Shown here one piece after another: positions 34,528 to 42,654 of a stretch of DNA of 64,000 nt. Source of the stretch: Micromonospora antibiotica (GTDB taxonomy: Bacteria > Actinomycetota > Actinomycetes > Mycobacteriales > Micromonosporaceae). The stretch spans positions 62,001 to 126,000 of the forward strand of contig NZ_JAGFWR010000005.1 in the NCBI RefSeq assembly GCF_017599305.1, in the 5' to 3' direction. Within the stretch, counting starts at the first letter, position 1. Every line of letters starts with the position of its first letter. The notes under the pieces are model-generated. The model did no database searches. It was not told the origin of the DNA and was given only the letters and a program-made list of their open reading frames with translations. A program made the translations under genes and the position numbers.

Positions 34528-34968
34528 TCAGCTCACGCAGAACACGTTGCCCTCCGGGTCGTGCAGGGTGACGTAGTAGTAGAGGTCCGCCGGGTCGTCG
34601 CCCCGGGTCCGGCGCTGCACGGTCGCGCCCAGGGCGACCAGTTCGGCCACCTTCGCCTCGACGATCTCGATCCGCCGCGCCTGGGGCAGGGCATCGTTCC
34701 GACCGGTGGGGTAGAGGTCCAGGTGGAGCCGGTTCTTCCCGGCATGCTCCTGCGGCACCCGCTGGAACCACAGCGGCGGACGCAGCCCGGCCGGGTCGAA
34801 CAGCCGGTCCTCGAACGCCGCCGCCCCACCCAACCGGCCACGGAAGTGCGCGTTCCAGGTGGTCGACGGCTCGGCCGGCGGCGTCGGCTGGTAACCCAAC
34901 GCCCGGGCCCAGAACCGGGCCAGCCGGGCCGGGTCGTTCGCGTCGACAGTCAGTTGCCAGAACACCAT
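34528..34968 (-). CDS. VOC-superfamily (glyoxalase/bleomycin-resistance-like) protein
   Basis: 146-residue VOC-fold protein: N-terminal beta-alpha-beta-beta-beta unit (VFWQLTVDANDPARLARFWARALGYQP), middle HLDLYP strand and closing DLYYYVTLHDPEGNVFCVS with the final metal-ligand glutamate. The first ligand position is glutamine instead of histidine, so catalysis is not assured; binding or sequestration of a small molecule is possible. ATG start, transcribed toward the aldo/keto reductase gene. Confidence 0.85.
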   Translation of the reverse strand: MVFWQLTVDANDPARLARFWARALGYQPTPPAEPSTTWNAHFRGRLGGAAAFEDRLFDPAGLRPPLWFQRVPQEHAGKNRLHLDLYPTGRNDALPQARRIEIVEAKVAELVALGATVQRRTRGDDPADLYYYVTLHDPEGNVFCVS

Positions 34969-35190
34969 GGCCCCACCCTAACCACGCGCCGCGCGGTCAC
35001 CGGGTCGACGCCACCTCTCCCGACCGGTCCTGTTCCCCGGTCGGACCGTCCACAAACGACGGTAGGACCCATCACCCCGTCGAGGTGGTCGGGGCGCAAC
35101 CTCAGGGACGAGATCCGGGTTCCTCCGCATATGACTCGGGTCGGCCGGGGGGCCAGGGTGGACGGATAGCCACGACCCGGGAGGTCCGCC

Positions 35191-36600
35191 GTGTTCCGTC
35201 GTACCGTGACCGTCGTCGTCGCCCTGCTCACCGTCCTCGCCGGTCTCCCGGCGGTGGCCCAGGCGCGTCCCGGGCCACCGCCGGGCCTCACCTGGGGTGA
35301 GTGTCCCGACGATCTGCCCGACGTCCCACCCGACCCGCGCGTGCGGTGCGCCCCGCTGCGCCTGCCGGTGGACTGGGCCAGGCCGGACGGGCGCACGTTC
35401 ACGCTCGTCGTGGCCCGTCGGGCCGCCCGGGTGGCGCAGCAGCGGGTGGGCACGCTGGTGTTCGGACCGGGCGGCCCCGGGGACTCGGGGGTGGAACGCA
35501 TCCGCCGGGGGGACCGGTTCAGCGACGAACTGCTGGACCGGTTCGACCTGGTCAGCTTCGATCCACGTACGGTGGCCCGCAGCGCCGCCCCGGTCTGCAC
35601 TCCCGACCCGGAGCTGCGCAGGCCACCCGTCGTGCTGACCGGGCAGGCCGACTTCGACGCCACGGTGGCCTACAACCGGGCGCTGTGGAACCGGTGTCGC
35701 CCGACCAGCCCGGTGTTCGGGTACGCCGACACGCTCAGCACCGTGCACGACCTGGAGGCGCTGCGGCGTGCGCTGGGTGAGCGGCGGCTGACCTTCCACG
35801 GCAGCTCGTACGGCACGCTGCTGGGTCAGCAGTACGCCAAGCGGTATCCCGACCGGGTACGGGCCGTGGTGCTGGAGGGCGTGTTCGACCACAGCCTGGA
35901 CGTGCGGTCCTTCGTCCGTACCCAGGCGGCGGCGCTCCAGGACGCCTTCGACGAATTCGTGGCCTGGTGCGACAGTTCGCCCGGGTGCGTGCTGCACGGC
36001 CGGGACGTCCGCGCGGTCTGGGCTGCGGTGCTGGCCCGCGCCGACAACGACGGGTACGCCCCGCGCACCGCCTTCGACGTCACCGCCGTGGCCCTCGGGA
36101 TGCTCGCCGGCCCCCGCTTCCCGCAGCTGGCCGAGGCCGTCCGGGACATGGCCGCCGGCATGCCGCCGCCCGAGGTGAAACTCCCGGTGGCCGTGGCGGT
36201 CTTCTGCGCGGACTGGCCGGCCACCGTCCGCGACCACCACGAGTACGCGGCCCTGCTCCGGGCAGCCAGGGCGGTCGCACCGGACGTCCGCTACGGTGCC
36301 GGCCTGCTGGCCGTGCACACCTGTCTGGGCTGGCAGTCCCCGGTCCGGAATCCACCGCACGAGCCACGGGTGCACACCCGCACGCCGTTGCTGCTGCTCA
36401 ATGCCCGGCACGATCCCCGCACCGGCTACGCCTGGGCCACCCACGTCGCGCGGCAACTGGGCCGGCACGGACGCCTGGTCACCTACGAGGGCTCGGGCCA
36501 CGGCACCTACCTGCGCAACGCGTGCACCGTCGCCGTGGTCGACAGGTACCTCGTCGACCTGACCCTGCCCGGTGCCGACGCCCGCTGCCCCGCAGGTTGA
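35191..36600 (+). CDS. Secreted alpha/beta-hydrolase, tripeptidyl-aminopeptidase type
   Basis: Exported serine peptidase/esterase of 469 residues (S33-like). A signal peptide with two N-terminal arginines and AQA cleavage site is present. The hydrolase core has the oxyanion loop GTLVFGPGGPGDSGV, the nucleophile elbow GSSYGT (Ser206), Asp in LLNARHDPRTG and His in EGSGHGTYL. Many cysteines suggest disulphides. This architecture matches the SlpD/tripeptidyl aminopeptidases of Streptomyces. GTG after GGAGG by six bases. Confidence 0.88.
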   Translation: MFRRTVTVVVALLTVLAGLPAVAQARPGPPPGLTWGECPDDLPDVPPDPRVRCAPLRLPVDWARPDGRTFTLVVARRAARVAQQRVGTLVFGPGGPGDSGVERIRRGDRFSDELLDRFDLVSFDPRTVARSAAPVCTPDPELRRPPVVLTGQADFDATVAYNRALWNRCRPTSPVFGYADTLSTVHDLEALRRALGERRLTFHGSSYGTLLGQQYAKRYPDRVRAVVLEGVFDHSLDVRSFVRTQAAALQDAFDEFVAWCDSSPGCVLHGRDVRAVWAAVLARADNDGYAPRTAFDVTAVALGMLAGPRFPQLAEAVRDMAAGMPPPEVKLPVAVAVFCADWPATVRDHHEYAALLRAARAVAPDVRYGAGLLAVHTCLGWQSPVRNPPHEPRVHTRTPLLLLNARHDPRTGYAWATHVARQLGRHGRLVTYEGSGHGTYLRNACTVAVVDRYLVDLTLPGADARCPAG

Positions 36601-36650
36601 ACCGCCCCGTCGGCGACCAGCGGGGTCCGGCCCGTGCCGCCGACGGTCAC

Positions 36651-37553
36651 CTACCGGGTGGGCTGGGCGGCGAGCGGGAAGCTGACGCCGGTCAGTTCCT
36701 CGGAGACCGTCCACAGCCGACGGGCGACGGCCGCGTCCCGGGCGGCCTTCGACCGGCCGACGAGCTTGGGCGCACCACGCCCCTCGAAGAGGCCGTCCGG
36801 CCCGGCGTAGCTGCCGCCCGGGACGTCGGCCACCGCCGCGTAGAGGGTGGGCAGCGCGCCGTCGTCGCCGCTCTGCGCGAAGCGGTGGCCCAGGGTCGTC
36901 TGGAGCCGGTTCCACAGGGAGCGGTCGTGGTCGAGGTGCCCGAGCAGGTTGGTGGCGGCCAGGCCGGGGTGGGCGGCGGTCGCCAGCACCGGCGAGCCGA
37001 CCTCGGTGAGGCGGCGGTGCAGTTCGGCGGTGAACAGCAGGTTCGCCAGCTTCGACTGGGCGTACGCGGGGAACGCCCGGTAGGGGCGGCGCTCCCAGTT
37101 CAGGTCGGCGAAGTCGATCTTCCCGCCCCGGTGCGCGGAGGAGGCGACGGTGACCACCCGGCCCCGGATCTGCGGCAGCAGCAGATTGGTGAGCGCGAAG
37201 TGCCCGAGGTGGTTGGTGCCGAACTGGAGCTCGAACCCGTCGGCGGTACGGCCGAGCGGCGGGATCATCAGCCCGGCATTGTTGATCAGCAGGTCGATCG
37301 GCCCGGTGTGACCCTCGGCGAACTCACGCACCGAGGCGAGGTCGGCCAGGTCGAGCCGCCGCACCTCGACGTCGCCGGTCATGCCGGCGGCGGCGGTCTG
37401 CCCCTTGGCCAGGTCGCGGACGGCGAGGACGACGTGGGCACCCCGGGCGGCGAGCACCCCGGCGGCGACCCGGCCGATGCCGCTGTTCGCGCCGGTGACG
37501 ATGACGGTACGGCCGGTCATGGCGGGAACCTGGGCACTCGTGAATGTTGTCAT
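36651..37553 (-). CDS. Short-chain dehydrogenase/reductase
   Basis: NAD(P)-dependent oxidoreductase of about 300 residues, retinol-dehydrogenase-like. TGANSGIGRVAAG binds the nucleotide, NNAGLM stabilises the core, VASSAHRGG provides the catalytic serine and YAQSK the Tyr-Lys pair. The start is taken at the ATG at 37553; an ATG at 37520 (MTGRTVIVTG) is an alternative. It is divergent from a tetR gene with only 58 bases between, holding a dyad, so the pair looks regulator-target. The spacer lacks clear Shine-Dalgarno sequence, and leaderless translation is possible. Confidence 0.87.
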   Translation of the reverse strand: MTTFTSAQVPAMTGRTVIVTGANSGIGRVAAGVLAARGAHVVLAVRDLAKGQTAAAGMTGDVEVRRLDLADLASVREFAEGHTGPIDLLINNAGLMIPPLGRTADGFELQFGTNHLGHFALTNLLLPQIRGRVVTVASSAHRGGKIDFADLNWERRPYRAFPAYAQSKLANLLFTAELHRRLTEVGSPVLATAAHPGLAATNLLGHLDHDRSLWNRLQTTLGHRFAQSGDDGALPTLYAAVADVPGGSYAGPDGLFEGRGAPKLVGRSKAARDAAVARRLWTVSEELTGVSFPLAAQPTR

Positions 37554-37571
37554 GGCCAACAATGTATACGG

Positions 37572-37585
37572 CGACAACAATGTCG
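37572..37585. promoter_or_regulatory. Dyad in the 58-bp divergent promoter
   Basis: CGACAACAATGTCG has 5-bp arms CGACA/TGTCG around a 4-bp centre, between the SDR and TetR starts; flanking ACAATG and GACGACATT echoes may add half-sites. Probable TetR operator. Confidence 0.5.
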
Positions 37586-37611
37586 GCAACGACGACATTT
37601 TTTCGACTACC

Positions 37612-38205
37612 ATGACCGTCGTGCCCGCGTACCACCATGGAAACCTGCGCTCGACGCTGCTCGCCGCAGCCGAGCGCAGCCTGCGCCAGCACGGCGCCGG
37701 CCAGCTCTCGCTGCGCGAACTGGCCCGGGAGGTCGGCGTGAGTCACGCCGCGCCGCGCCGGCACTTCGCCGACCGGCAGGCGCTGCTGGACGCCCTCGCC
37801 GAGGCCGGATTCGCCCGGCTGCACGCCGAACTGCACGCGGCGCTCGTCGCCGCCGGGGACGACTTCGCGCCGCGCCTGCACGCCGTGGCCGCCGCCTACC
37901 TGCGGTTCGCCACCGAGGACGCCGCCCTGCTGGAGCTGATGTTCGCCGCCAAGCACCGCGAGGGGGCCGACCATCTCGTCGCCGCCGCCGCCGGCCCGTT
38001 CGGGCTGATGGGCGAGCTGATCAGCCAGGGGCAGGCCCAGGGCGTGCTGGAGCCCGGCTCCCCGGAACTCGCCGGGACCGTGCTGTTCGCGACATTGCAG
38101 GGCATCGCCACCCTGGTCAACGGCAACATGATCGCACCGCCACTGCTCGACGGGATCACCCGGACCGCCGTCGACCAGTTCCTCCGGGGGTCCCGCCCCC
38201 GTTAG
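37612..38205 (+). CDS. TetR-family transcriptional regulator
   Basis: 197-residue repressor. YHHGNLRSTLLAAAERSLRQHGAGQLSLRELAREVGVSHAAPRRHFADRQALLDALAEAGF is the canonical TetR helix-turn-helix; the C-terminal all-helical domain (ATEDAALLELMFAAKH, PELAGTVLFATLQGIATLVNG) is of the common TetR_C-type. Divergent from the short-chain dehydrogenase gene, its likely target. ATG start at 37612 without obvious ribosome-binding site. Confidence 0.9.
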   Translation: MTVVPAYHHGNLRSTLLAAAERSLRQHGAGQLSLRELAREVGVSHAAPRRHFADRQALLDALAEAGFARLHAELHAALVAAGDDFAPRLHAVAAAYLRFATEDAALLELMFAAKHREGADHLVAAAAGPFGLMGELISQGQAQGVLEPGSPELAGTVLFATLQGIATLVNGNMIAPPLLDGITRTAVDQFLRGSRPR

Positions 38206-38320
38206 CGGACGACGTCAGCCGCCGAGCGGCGAGACGCGGGTCACGTTCAGCTGTGTCACGGGGAGGCGGGCCACCCCGTCCGAGGAGGTGCAGCCACGAA
38301 CGACCGCAGAGGAGCACACC

Positions 38321-38794
38321 ATGGACGCCCGACTGAACTTCCTCACCGACCCGACCGCCGGCAGGGCCTTCAAGCACCTGATGTCGGCAGGCAGGGCGCT
38401 GAAGGAGTCAGCGCTGCCGGCCCCCACCCAGGGACTGGTGGCGCTGCGCGTGAGCCAGATCAACGGCTGCGCCTTCTGCGTCGACATGCACACCAAGGAC
38501 GCCGCTGCGGCGGGTGAGACGTCGGTGCGGCTGAACCTGGTCGCGGCATGGCGGGAGGCCACGGTGTTCACCGAGGCCGAGCGGGCCGCGTTGGCGCTGG
38601 CCGAGGAGGGGACCCGGGTGGCGGACGCGGCCGGCGGGGTCAGCGACGAGGTGTGGGCGCACGCCGCGAAGCACTACGACGACGAGCAACTGGTCGCGCT
38701 GGTACTCCTGGTCTCGTTCATGAACCTGGCGAACCGGATGAACATCATCACGCGGCAGCCGGCCGGCACCTACCAGCCCGGACAGTTCCACTGA
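38321..38794 (+). CDS. Carboxymuconolactone decarboxylase / AhpD-like protein
   Basis: 157-residue all-helical protein. The AhpD core INGCAFCVDMHTKDA has the CxxC redox pair and the trailing histidine; the surrounding helices and the final NRMNIITRQPAG match the alkylhydroperoxidase-like branch that peroxide-defence and thiol-reductase partners use. ATG after GAGGAG. No other oxidative-stress gene is adjacent. Confidence 0.9.
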   Translation: MDARLNFLTDPTAGRAFKHLMSAGRALKESALPAPTQGLVALRVSQINGCAFCVDMHTKDAAAAGETSVRLNLVAAWREATVFTEAERAALALAEEGTRVADAAGGVSDEVWAHAAKHYDDEQLVALVLLVSFMNLANRMNIITRQPAGTYQPGQFH

Positions 38795-38908
38795 ACGCAC
38801 CACGCCCACCAGCCCGGGGACCCTCTGGCGGGCCCCGGGCCACCGGGCCGGAAGCCCGTTCCGGCGCGGACGGGTGAGCCGGGTGGGTCGGATGGGTCGA
38901 TGGGTCGG

Positions 38909-39100
38909 TCAGTGGTGGCGGTCGATGGTGGCGAGGAAGCTCCGCCACGCCTGAGGGGAGAACACCAGCACCGGGCCGGCGACGTCCTTGCTGTCCCGCA
39001 CTCCGACCACGGCAGGCAGGTTGTCGGCGACCTCCACGCAGTTGCCCTCGGCACCACTACGACTGCCCTTGCGCCAGACGGCCCCACCGAAATCAGCCAT
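38909..39100 (-). CDS. DUF397-domain protein
   Basis: 63-residue protein (WRKGSRSGAEGNCVEVADNL, GVRDSKDVAGPVLVF, WRSFLATI) of the DUF397 family, which occurs with XRE-DUF5753 regulators in actinobacteria and is thought to act as their small partner. It is a paralogue of the next gene, sharing most core residues; the two overlap by 8 bases. Confidence 0.88.
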   Translation of the reverse strand: MADFGGAVWRKGSRSGAEGNCVEVADNLPAVVGVRDSKDVAGPVLVFSPQAWRSFLATIDRHH

Positions 39101-39290
39101 GGTCGCTCTCCTTGATCGTCTGAAGGAAGCTCCGCCAGGACCGGGCGGAGAACACCAGTATCGGCCCGGCGACGTCCTTACTGTCCCGCACTCCCACGGC
39201 AGCGGAGAGGTTGTCCGCGACCTCGACGCAGTTGCCCTGGTCACTACTGCGGCTACTCTTACGCCAGGTCGGCCCGCTGATTTCAGTCAC
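39093..39290 (-). CDS. DUF397-domain protein
   Basis: 65-residue DUF397 protein (WRKSSRSSDQGNCVEVADNL, GVRDSKDVAGPILVF, WRSFLQTI). Overlaps both the regulator gene on one side and its paralogue on the other by 8 bases, so the three genes are translated as one coupled unit. The duplicate pair suggests recent tandem duplication followed by drift. Confidence 0.9.
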   Translation of the reverse strand: MTEISGPTWRKSSRSSDQGNCVEVADNLSAAVGVRDSKDVAGPILVFSARSWRSFLQTIKESDHG

Positions 39291-40158
39291 CGAACTCCTC
39301 CTTGATCTCCTGCATCAGCTTGCCTGACTCCTCCGCGCCCAGCGCCTGGACATCGAGCGTGTTCCACACATGGGCGTAAGCCTTGACCTCTTCGATGCGA
39401 TCAAGGTAAAGCGCCCCGGACAGCCCTTCGCTGTAGACCGTCGTCGGTTCGGCGGACCGGGCTCCCCTGGTGGGAAAATCCAGGATGACAAAGCTCCCTG
39501 CGATCGCTGCCCGACTCAGCCCCGAGGCGAGCGGAACGATCCTGACCATGATGTTCTGGGCCTGATTAGCTTCGATCAGTCTGTCCAACTGCCCAGCCAT
39601 ACAGGGCACCCGCTTGCGCAATACCGCTTCCTCGATGATCGCCTCGAACTCGGGAGCCGCCGGCCGCTTCCTGGTGAGCAGGCGTTGACGTTCCTGTCGA
39701 AGTTCGACGAGCTTCACCACGTCCTCATCCGCGATACCGGGTCTGGTGCGTGCCACCTCGGCGACGTACTCCGGGGTCTGGAGCAGGCCCGGCACCAGCG
39801 CGTGTTCGTAGGTGCGGAGGCGGCTGGCCGCCACCTCCAAGCCGACGTACAACTGGAACCAGCGTGGGATTACCTCGCCATAGGCGTGGTACCAGCCCTT
39901 ACTCTTCGACTCCTTGGCCAGGCTCACGAGGACTTCGGTCAACTCGGACGGGGTGCCGTAGAGGCGGCACATCTGGTCGACGTCGAGTGCGCGCAGCGGC
40001 GTCTGCCCCGCCTCTATCCGGTACATCTTGGCGCGTGACCACTCCAGGTCGGACGCGGCGGCCTCCAGGCCGAAACCGGCCACTTCCCGGGCCTGTCGTA
40101 ACAGTCGGCCGAGTTCCCTTCTCGGCACGGTCGAGCCGATCTCCGTCACGGACACCAT
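39283..40158 (-). CDS. XRE-family regulator with DUF5753 domain
   Basis: 291-residue regulator. N-terminal helix-turn-helix (RRELGRLLRQAREVAGFGLEAAASDLEWSRAKMYRIEAGQTPLRALDVDQMCRLYG) and C-terminal DUF5753 domain (EHALVPGLLQTPEYVAEVARTRPG, PCMAGQLDRLIEA, VRIVPLASGLSRAAIAGSFVILDFP). Such pairs with DUF397 proteins regulate development and secondary metabolism in streptomycetes (Sco4441/4442, BldB-like systems are comparable). Start is the ATG at 40158. It is the upstream gene of its three-gene unit. Confidence 0.9.
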   Translation of the reverse strand: MVSVTEIGSTVPRRELGRLLRQAREVAGFGLEAAASDLEWSRAKMYRIEAGQTPLRALDVDQMCRLYGTPSELTEVLVSLAKESKSKGWYHAYGEVIPRWFQLYVGLEVAASRLRTYEHALVPGLLQTPEYVAEVARTRPGIADEDVVKLVELRQERQRLLTRKRPAAPEFEAIIEEAVLRKRVPCMAGQLDRLIEANQAQNIMVRIVPLASGLSRAAIAGSFVILDFPTRGARSAEPTTVYSEGLSGALYLDRIEEVKAYAHVWNTLDVQALGAEESGKLMQEIKEEFGD

Positions 40159-40615
40159 CCTTCCCGTCTCACCACGACACGTCATCAGGCACGCCGTGCG
40201 ACGCCCTTTGCTTCGTCACCCGCAAGGTGTGCCTCCCGGGTGAATGTCTCACCAGGAGCATTGCACGGGTCGCCGCTGTTCTCGGATCGTGGCTGGCAGA
40301 GCGCCTGTCGACGAGCAGTGGAGGTGGCGCGTGGCCCGATGGAAATGGTTTCAGCGAAAAGATCATCCGATTGATGGCGTAAGCCGTCCGCCCCTTGCAC
40401 GACGAACAGACCCGCCTGATCCACCGACCAGGGTGGACGCCTCGGCAGGAGCCGGCCGACCGCGATCTGCGCTGCTGCGAAACAGCGGTATCGCCGCGCC
40501 GGGAAACCGCAATATCGCCTCAGGTGAGTCGATATTGCCGGACGGCCTGCCCGGCACACGGTGCGGGGAGCCCAGGGAAGACGGGACGGGACGGCCGGCG
40601 TGGAACAGCCCTACG
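40159..40615. other. Spacer upstream of the XRE regulator
   Basis: About 460 bases with no clear gene; a 151-codon open frame crosses it, but composition and lack of starts argue against it. The part near 40160-40260 should hold the leftward promoter. It contains the element at 40470-40538 described separately. Confidence 0.5.
40470..40538. repeat. Dispersed palindrome-containing element, copy 1
   Basis: The stretch from about 40470 to 40520 (with AGCGGTATC, GGGA, CGCAATATCGCC) resembles one at 59655-59705 in the same orientation. Here GCAATATCG (40509-40517) also pairs with CGATATTGC (40530-40538), an inverted repeat of 9 bp. Probably a REP-like intergenic element. Confidence 0.5.
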
Positions 40616-40699
40616 GTGATCTTCGCGCGGGACCGGCCACTGATGACCCCGGCCGCGCGGTGGCGGGCCCGGCACGCGGTCGAGGAGCACCGCCGATGA
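40616..40699 (+). CDS. Possible short protein or remnant (VIFARDRPLMTPAARWRA)
   Basis: A 27-codon frame ending at the TGA at 40697-40699. Its PTVIFARDRPLMTPAARWRARHA sequence resembles, from memory, small proteins that accompany XRE/DUF397 modules in Micromonosporaceae; the usual longer continuation is absent, so this may be a truncated or degenerate copy. No good start codon with ribosome-binding site is seen. Confidence 0.3.
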   Translation: MIFARDRPLMTPAARWRARHAVEEHRR

Positions 40700-40765
40700 G
40701 GCCGTCGCCCCGGCGCACATGGTCGAGCGGGGACGAGGGACGACACGTCCAGCGGGGCACCCGCC

Positions 40766-40990
40766 ATGCTTGACGGGCGACCCGAACCGCCGTTCCGCGT
40801 CCTGATGGCCGGCTACGTGGTCGACTTCCACCACCGCAACGCCTGCCCCCGCTGCCAGCCCGACGGCTCCTGCCGCCGCCTCACCGCAGCCGCCGAGACC
40901 CTCCGCGCCTGGCGCCACCGGCCCGACCACCCACCTCCCCACCACACCGCCCCCGATGCCGGTGAGCAGCAGCGGCCGGCCGCGCCGTGA
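40766..40990 (+). CDS. Small cysteine-cluster protein
   Basis: 74 residues with NACPRCQPDGSC, two CxxC-like spacings that could bind zinc or iron-sulphur, followed by a disordered His/Pro-rich tail. No recognised domain. Its TGA overlaps the next gene's GTG by four bases (GTGA), supporting coupled translation. It looks like one of the small proteins found near XRE modules in this family, by recall only. Confidence 0.5.
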   Translation: MLDGRPEPPFRVLMAGYVVDFHHRNACPRCQPDGSCRRLTAAAETLRAWRHRPDHPPPHHTAPDAGEQQRPAAP

Positions 40991-41274
40991 AGCCCGGTGA
41001 CCTGCTGCTGATCACCCGGGCGGCCAGTGTGCAGTTCATCCGCCCGATCCGGTGCCGGCTGATCCGGATCGACGACCGGCCGACGTACGACGGGTGGGTC
41101 TGGCTGGACGTCTACCAGCTCGACGCCCGGGACCGGGCGGTGGCCCGGCGGAGCATCTTCGTGCAGCGCGCCGGGGTGCGGCCGGCGGACCAGGGGCGGC
41201 AACCGCCGCAGCGCGCCACCCCGCGTCAGCCCACCTGCACGGCGGCCCGCACCCGGGTTCCGCCGGAGCCCTGA
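40987..41274 (+). CDS. Small conserved hypothetical protein (KPGDLLLITRAASVQF)
   Basis: 95 residues: a beta-rich core of about 60 residues (KPGDLLLITRAASVQFIRPIRCRLIRIDDRPTYDGWVWLDVYQLD, ARRSIFVQRAGVR) and a basic proline-rich tail. I recall similar proteins as frequent, function-unknown products in Micromonospora. Coupled to the preceding cysteine-cluster gene. A perfect hairpin lies 30 bases after the stop. Confidence 0.6.
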   Translation: MKPGDLLLITRAASVQFIRPIRCRLIRIDDRPTYDGWVWLDVYQLDARDRAVARRSIFVQRAGVRPADQGRQPPQRATPRQPTCTAARTRVPPEP

Positions 41275-41304
41275 CAATTCGCATTCCGGGGGCCGCACGG
41301 CACG

Positions 41305-41335
41305 ACAGCGCCCCGGCCGGTGGCCGGGGCGCTGT
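41305..41335. terminator. Bidirectional terminator hairpin
   Basis: Perfect 14-bp stem (41305-41318 with 41322-41335), loop GGT, between the small-protein genes (rightward) and the protease gene (leftward). Confidence 0.8.
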
Positions 41336-41347
41336 CCGGGGAGGGAA

Positions 41348-42361
41348 TTACGCGGGAGAGCCGGCTTCTGCGTAGTCGTAAAGGCTCTTGATGTCGTCGT
41401 CGTAGTACGGGCCGTCGAATTGCCCGTTGCCGGGATTGTCGCCGTGGCTGACGGTGCTGTTGATGTATCCGGCGCCGATCGAGTCGTTGTATTCCTGCAA
41501 CCACGGCCCGCCGCTGGAACCGTAGGTCATGTTGCAGTACATTCGGATCTGCTGGCCGCCGGCGTCCCAGGTGGTGCTCTGACAGTATTGCTGGCTCTCA
41601 CCGCCGCCGAGGTTGGACGGATAGCCGAGGGCGGTGACCGCGACGCTGTAGCCCCAGTTCCACCGGAGCCCGTTGCCGCCGACGGTGTCGACGACCTTCG
41701 CGTTGTAGATGCCGCCGTTGGACATCACCGCGATGCCCATGTCCTCGGCGTAGCTCGACGAGCTGGCCCAGGCGCCCCGGGTGGAGAGGCTGTAGGCGAC
41801 GAAGGTGCCGAACGGCCGCACCCCGTTGCGGTACCGGGGGACGAACTGCCAGTTGGTGTACCACTGACCGCCGCCGCCCTGGTGGACGCAGTGGCCGGCG
41901 GTGATCACGAGTCGCCGTTTGGCGCTGGCGACGGTGCTGGCCGAGCAGGAGGCGGTGCCGCCGCCGGGAACGGTGAAATAGACCTTGCCGACGGTCACCG
42001 CCTCGTTCAGCATCGTCCTGGGGCCGCCGGCGATGCTCGGGACCACCGGCGCGACCGTACCGGCCGGTCCGGTGGGCCTCGGCGCGTGGCTCGACGACGC
42101 GGCCGCCCTGCCCGACTTCGGGAAGTCCAGGTCGACGGCGGACGCCATGCGCTCCGGGGTCCAGAAGTCGGCGACCTCCTTCGCGATCTTCTCATTGGTG
42201 ATCGCCCGGCCGTCCAGGGTACGGGCAATCGCCGTGATGTTTCCCTTCTGGTCGACCGTGGTCGAATTCGCCTCGGCTGCCGGCGCACCGGTCAGGATCA
42301 GGGTGAATGCCGCACCAGCACTCACGGACCAACGCAGAGCGGATTTCAAGAGGACCTCCAT
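41348..42361 (-). CDS. Secreted trypsin-like serine protease
   Basis: Extracellular S1-family peptidase of 337 residues. Signal peptide (SALRWSVSAGAAFTLILTGAPAAEA), then a ~90-residue propeptide with a Ser/Pro-rich end, then the catalytic domain: His in ITAGHCVHQ, Asp in AEDMGIAVM and Ser in NMTYGSSGGPW. Several cysteines pair probably as CSAS...HC and the YCQST/MYCNM set. Codon use is noticeably less extreme than in neighbours, especially toward both ends, which with the AT-richer upstream spacer hints at transfer. ATG or in-frame start at 42361. Confidence 0.88.
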   Translation of the reverse strand: MEVLLKSALRWSVSAGAAFTLILTGAPAAEANSTTVDQKGNITAIARTLDGRAITNEKIAKEVADFWTPERMASAVDLDFPKSGRAAASSSHAPRPTGPAGTVAPVVPSIAGGPRTMLNEAVTVGKVYFTVPGGGTASCSASTVASAKRRLVITAGHCVHQGGGGQWYTNWQFVPRYRNGVRPFGTFVAYSLSTRGAWASSSSYAEDMGIAVMSNGGIYNAKVVDTVGGNGLRWNWGYSVAVTALGYPSNLGGGESQQYCQSTTWDAGGQQIRMYCNMTYGSSGGPWLQEYNDSIGAGYINSTVSHGDNPGNGQFDGPYYDDDIKSLYDYAEAGSPA

Positions 42362-42654
42362 TTTGCCCCTTGCAGGTATCCGAACTCCGGCAGCATATTG
42401 AGGTTCTACTATTGATCACAACGCCGAACAATGGTTGTCAGGAATCCGTGCCACCCCACCATAATTGCCATAACCACCATCGGCTTTATTGCCCGTGGGA
42501 TATGCCGGTGGATTACTCTCGCCCATTGACAGACCGGCCCCGACCAGGACCGCCCGAATCAGGGACCGACAACATGGTCGACCGGCGTCGGGAAGATGCC
42601 CGGACGCCGGTCTGCGGGAGGGCCGGCCGCCAGTACGGAGGGCCGGTGCAGGGG
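42362..42654. other. Spacer with AT-richer patch and a possible small ORF
   Basis: The protease promoter must be at 42362-42480. On the minus strand 42416-42526 could encode a 36-residue peptide, Gly/Tyr-rich (GGYGNYGG) and ending DNHCSAL, with atypical AT-rich codons and no ribosome-binding site. Otherwise nothing is seen. Confidence 0.35.

Noticed and set aside
40561..40773. Frame ending just before the cysteine-cluster gene (RPSPRRTWSSGDEGRHVQ)
   Set aside because: Overlaps neighbours, no start signal and no similarity I recognise.
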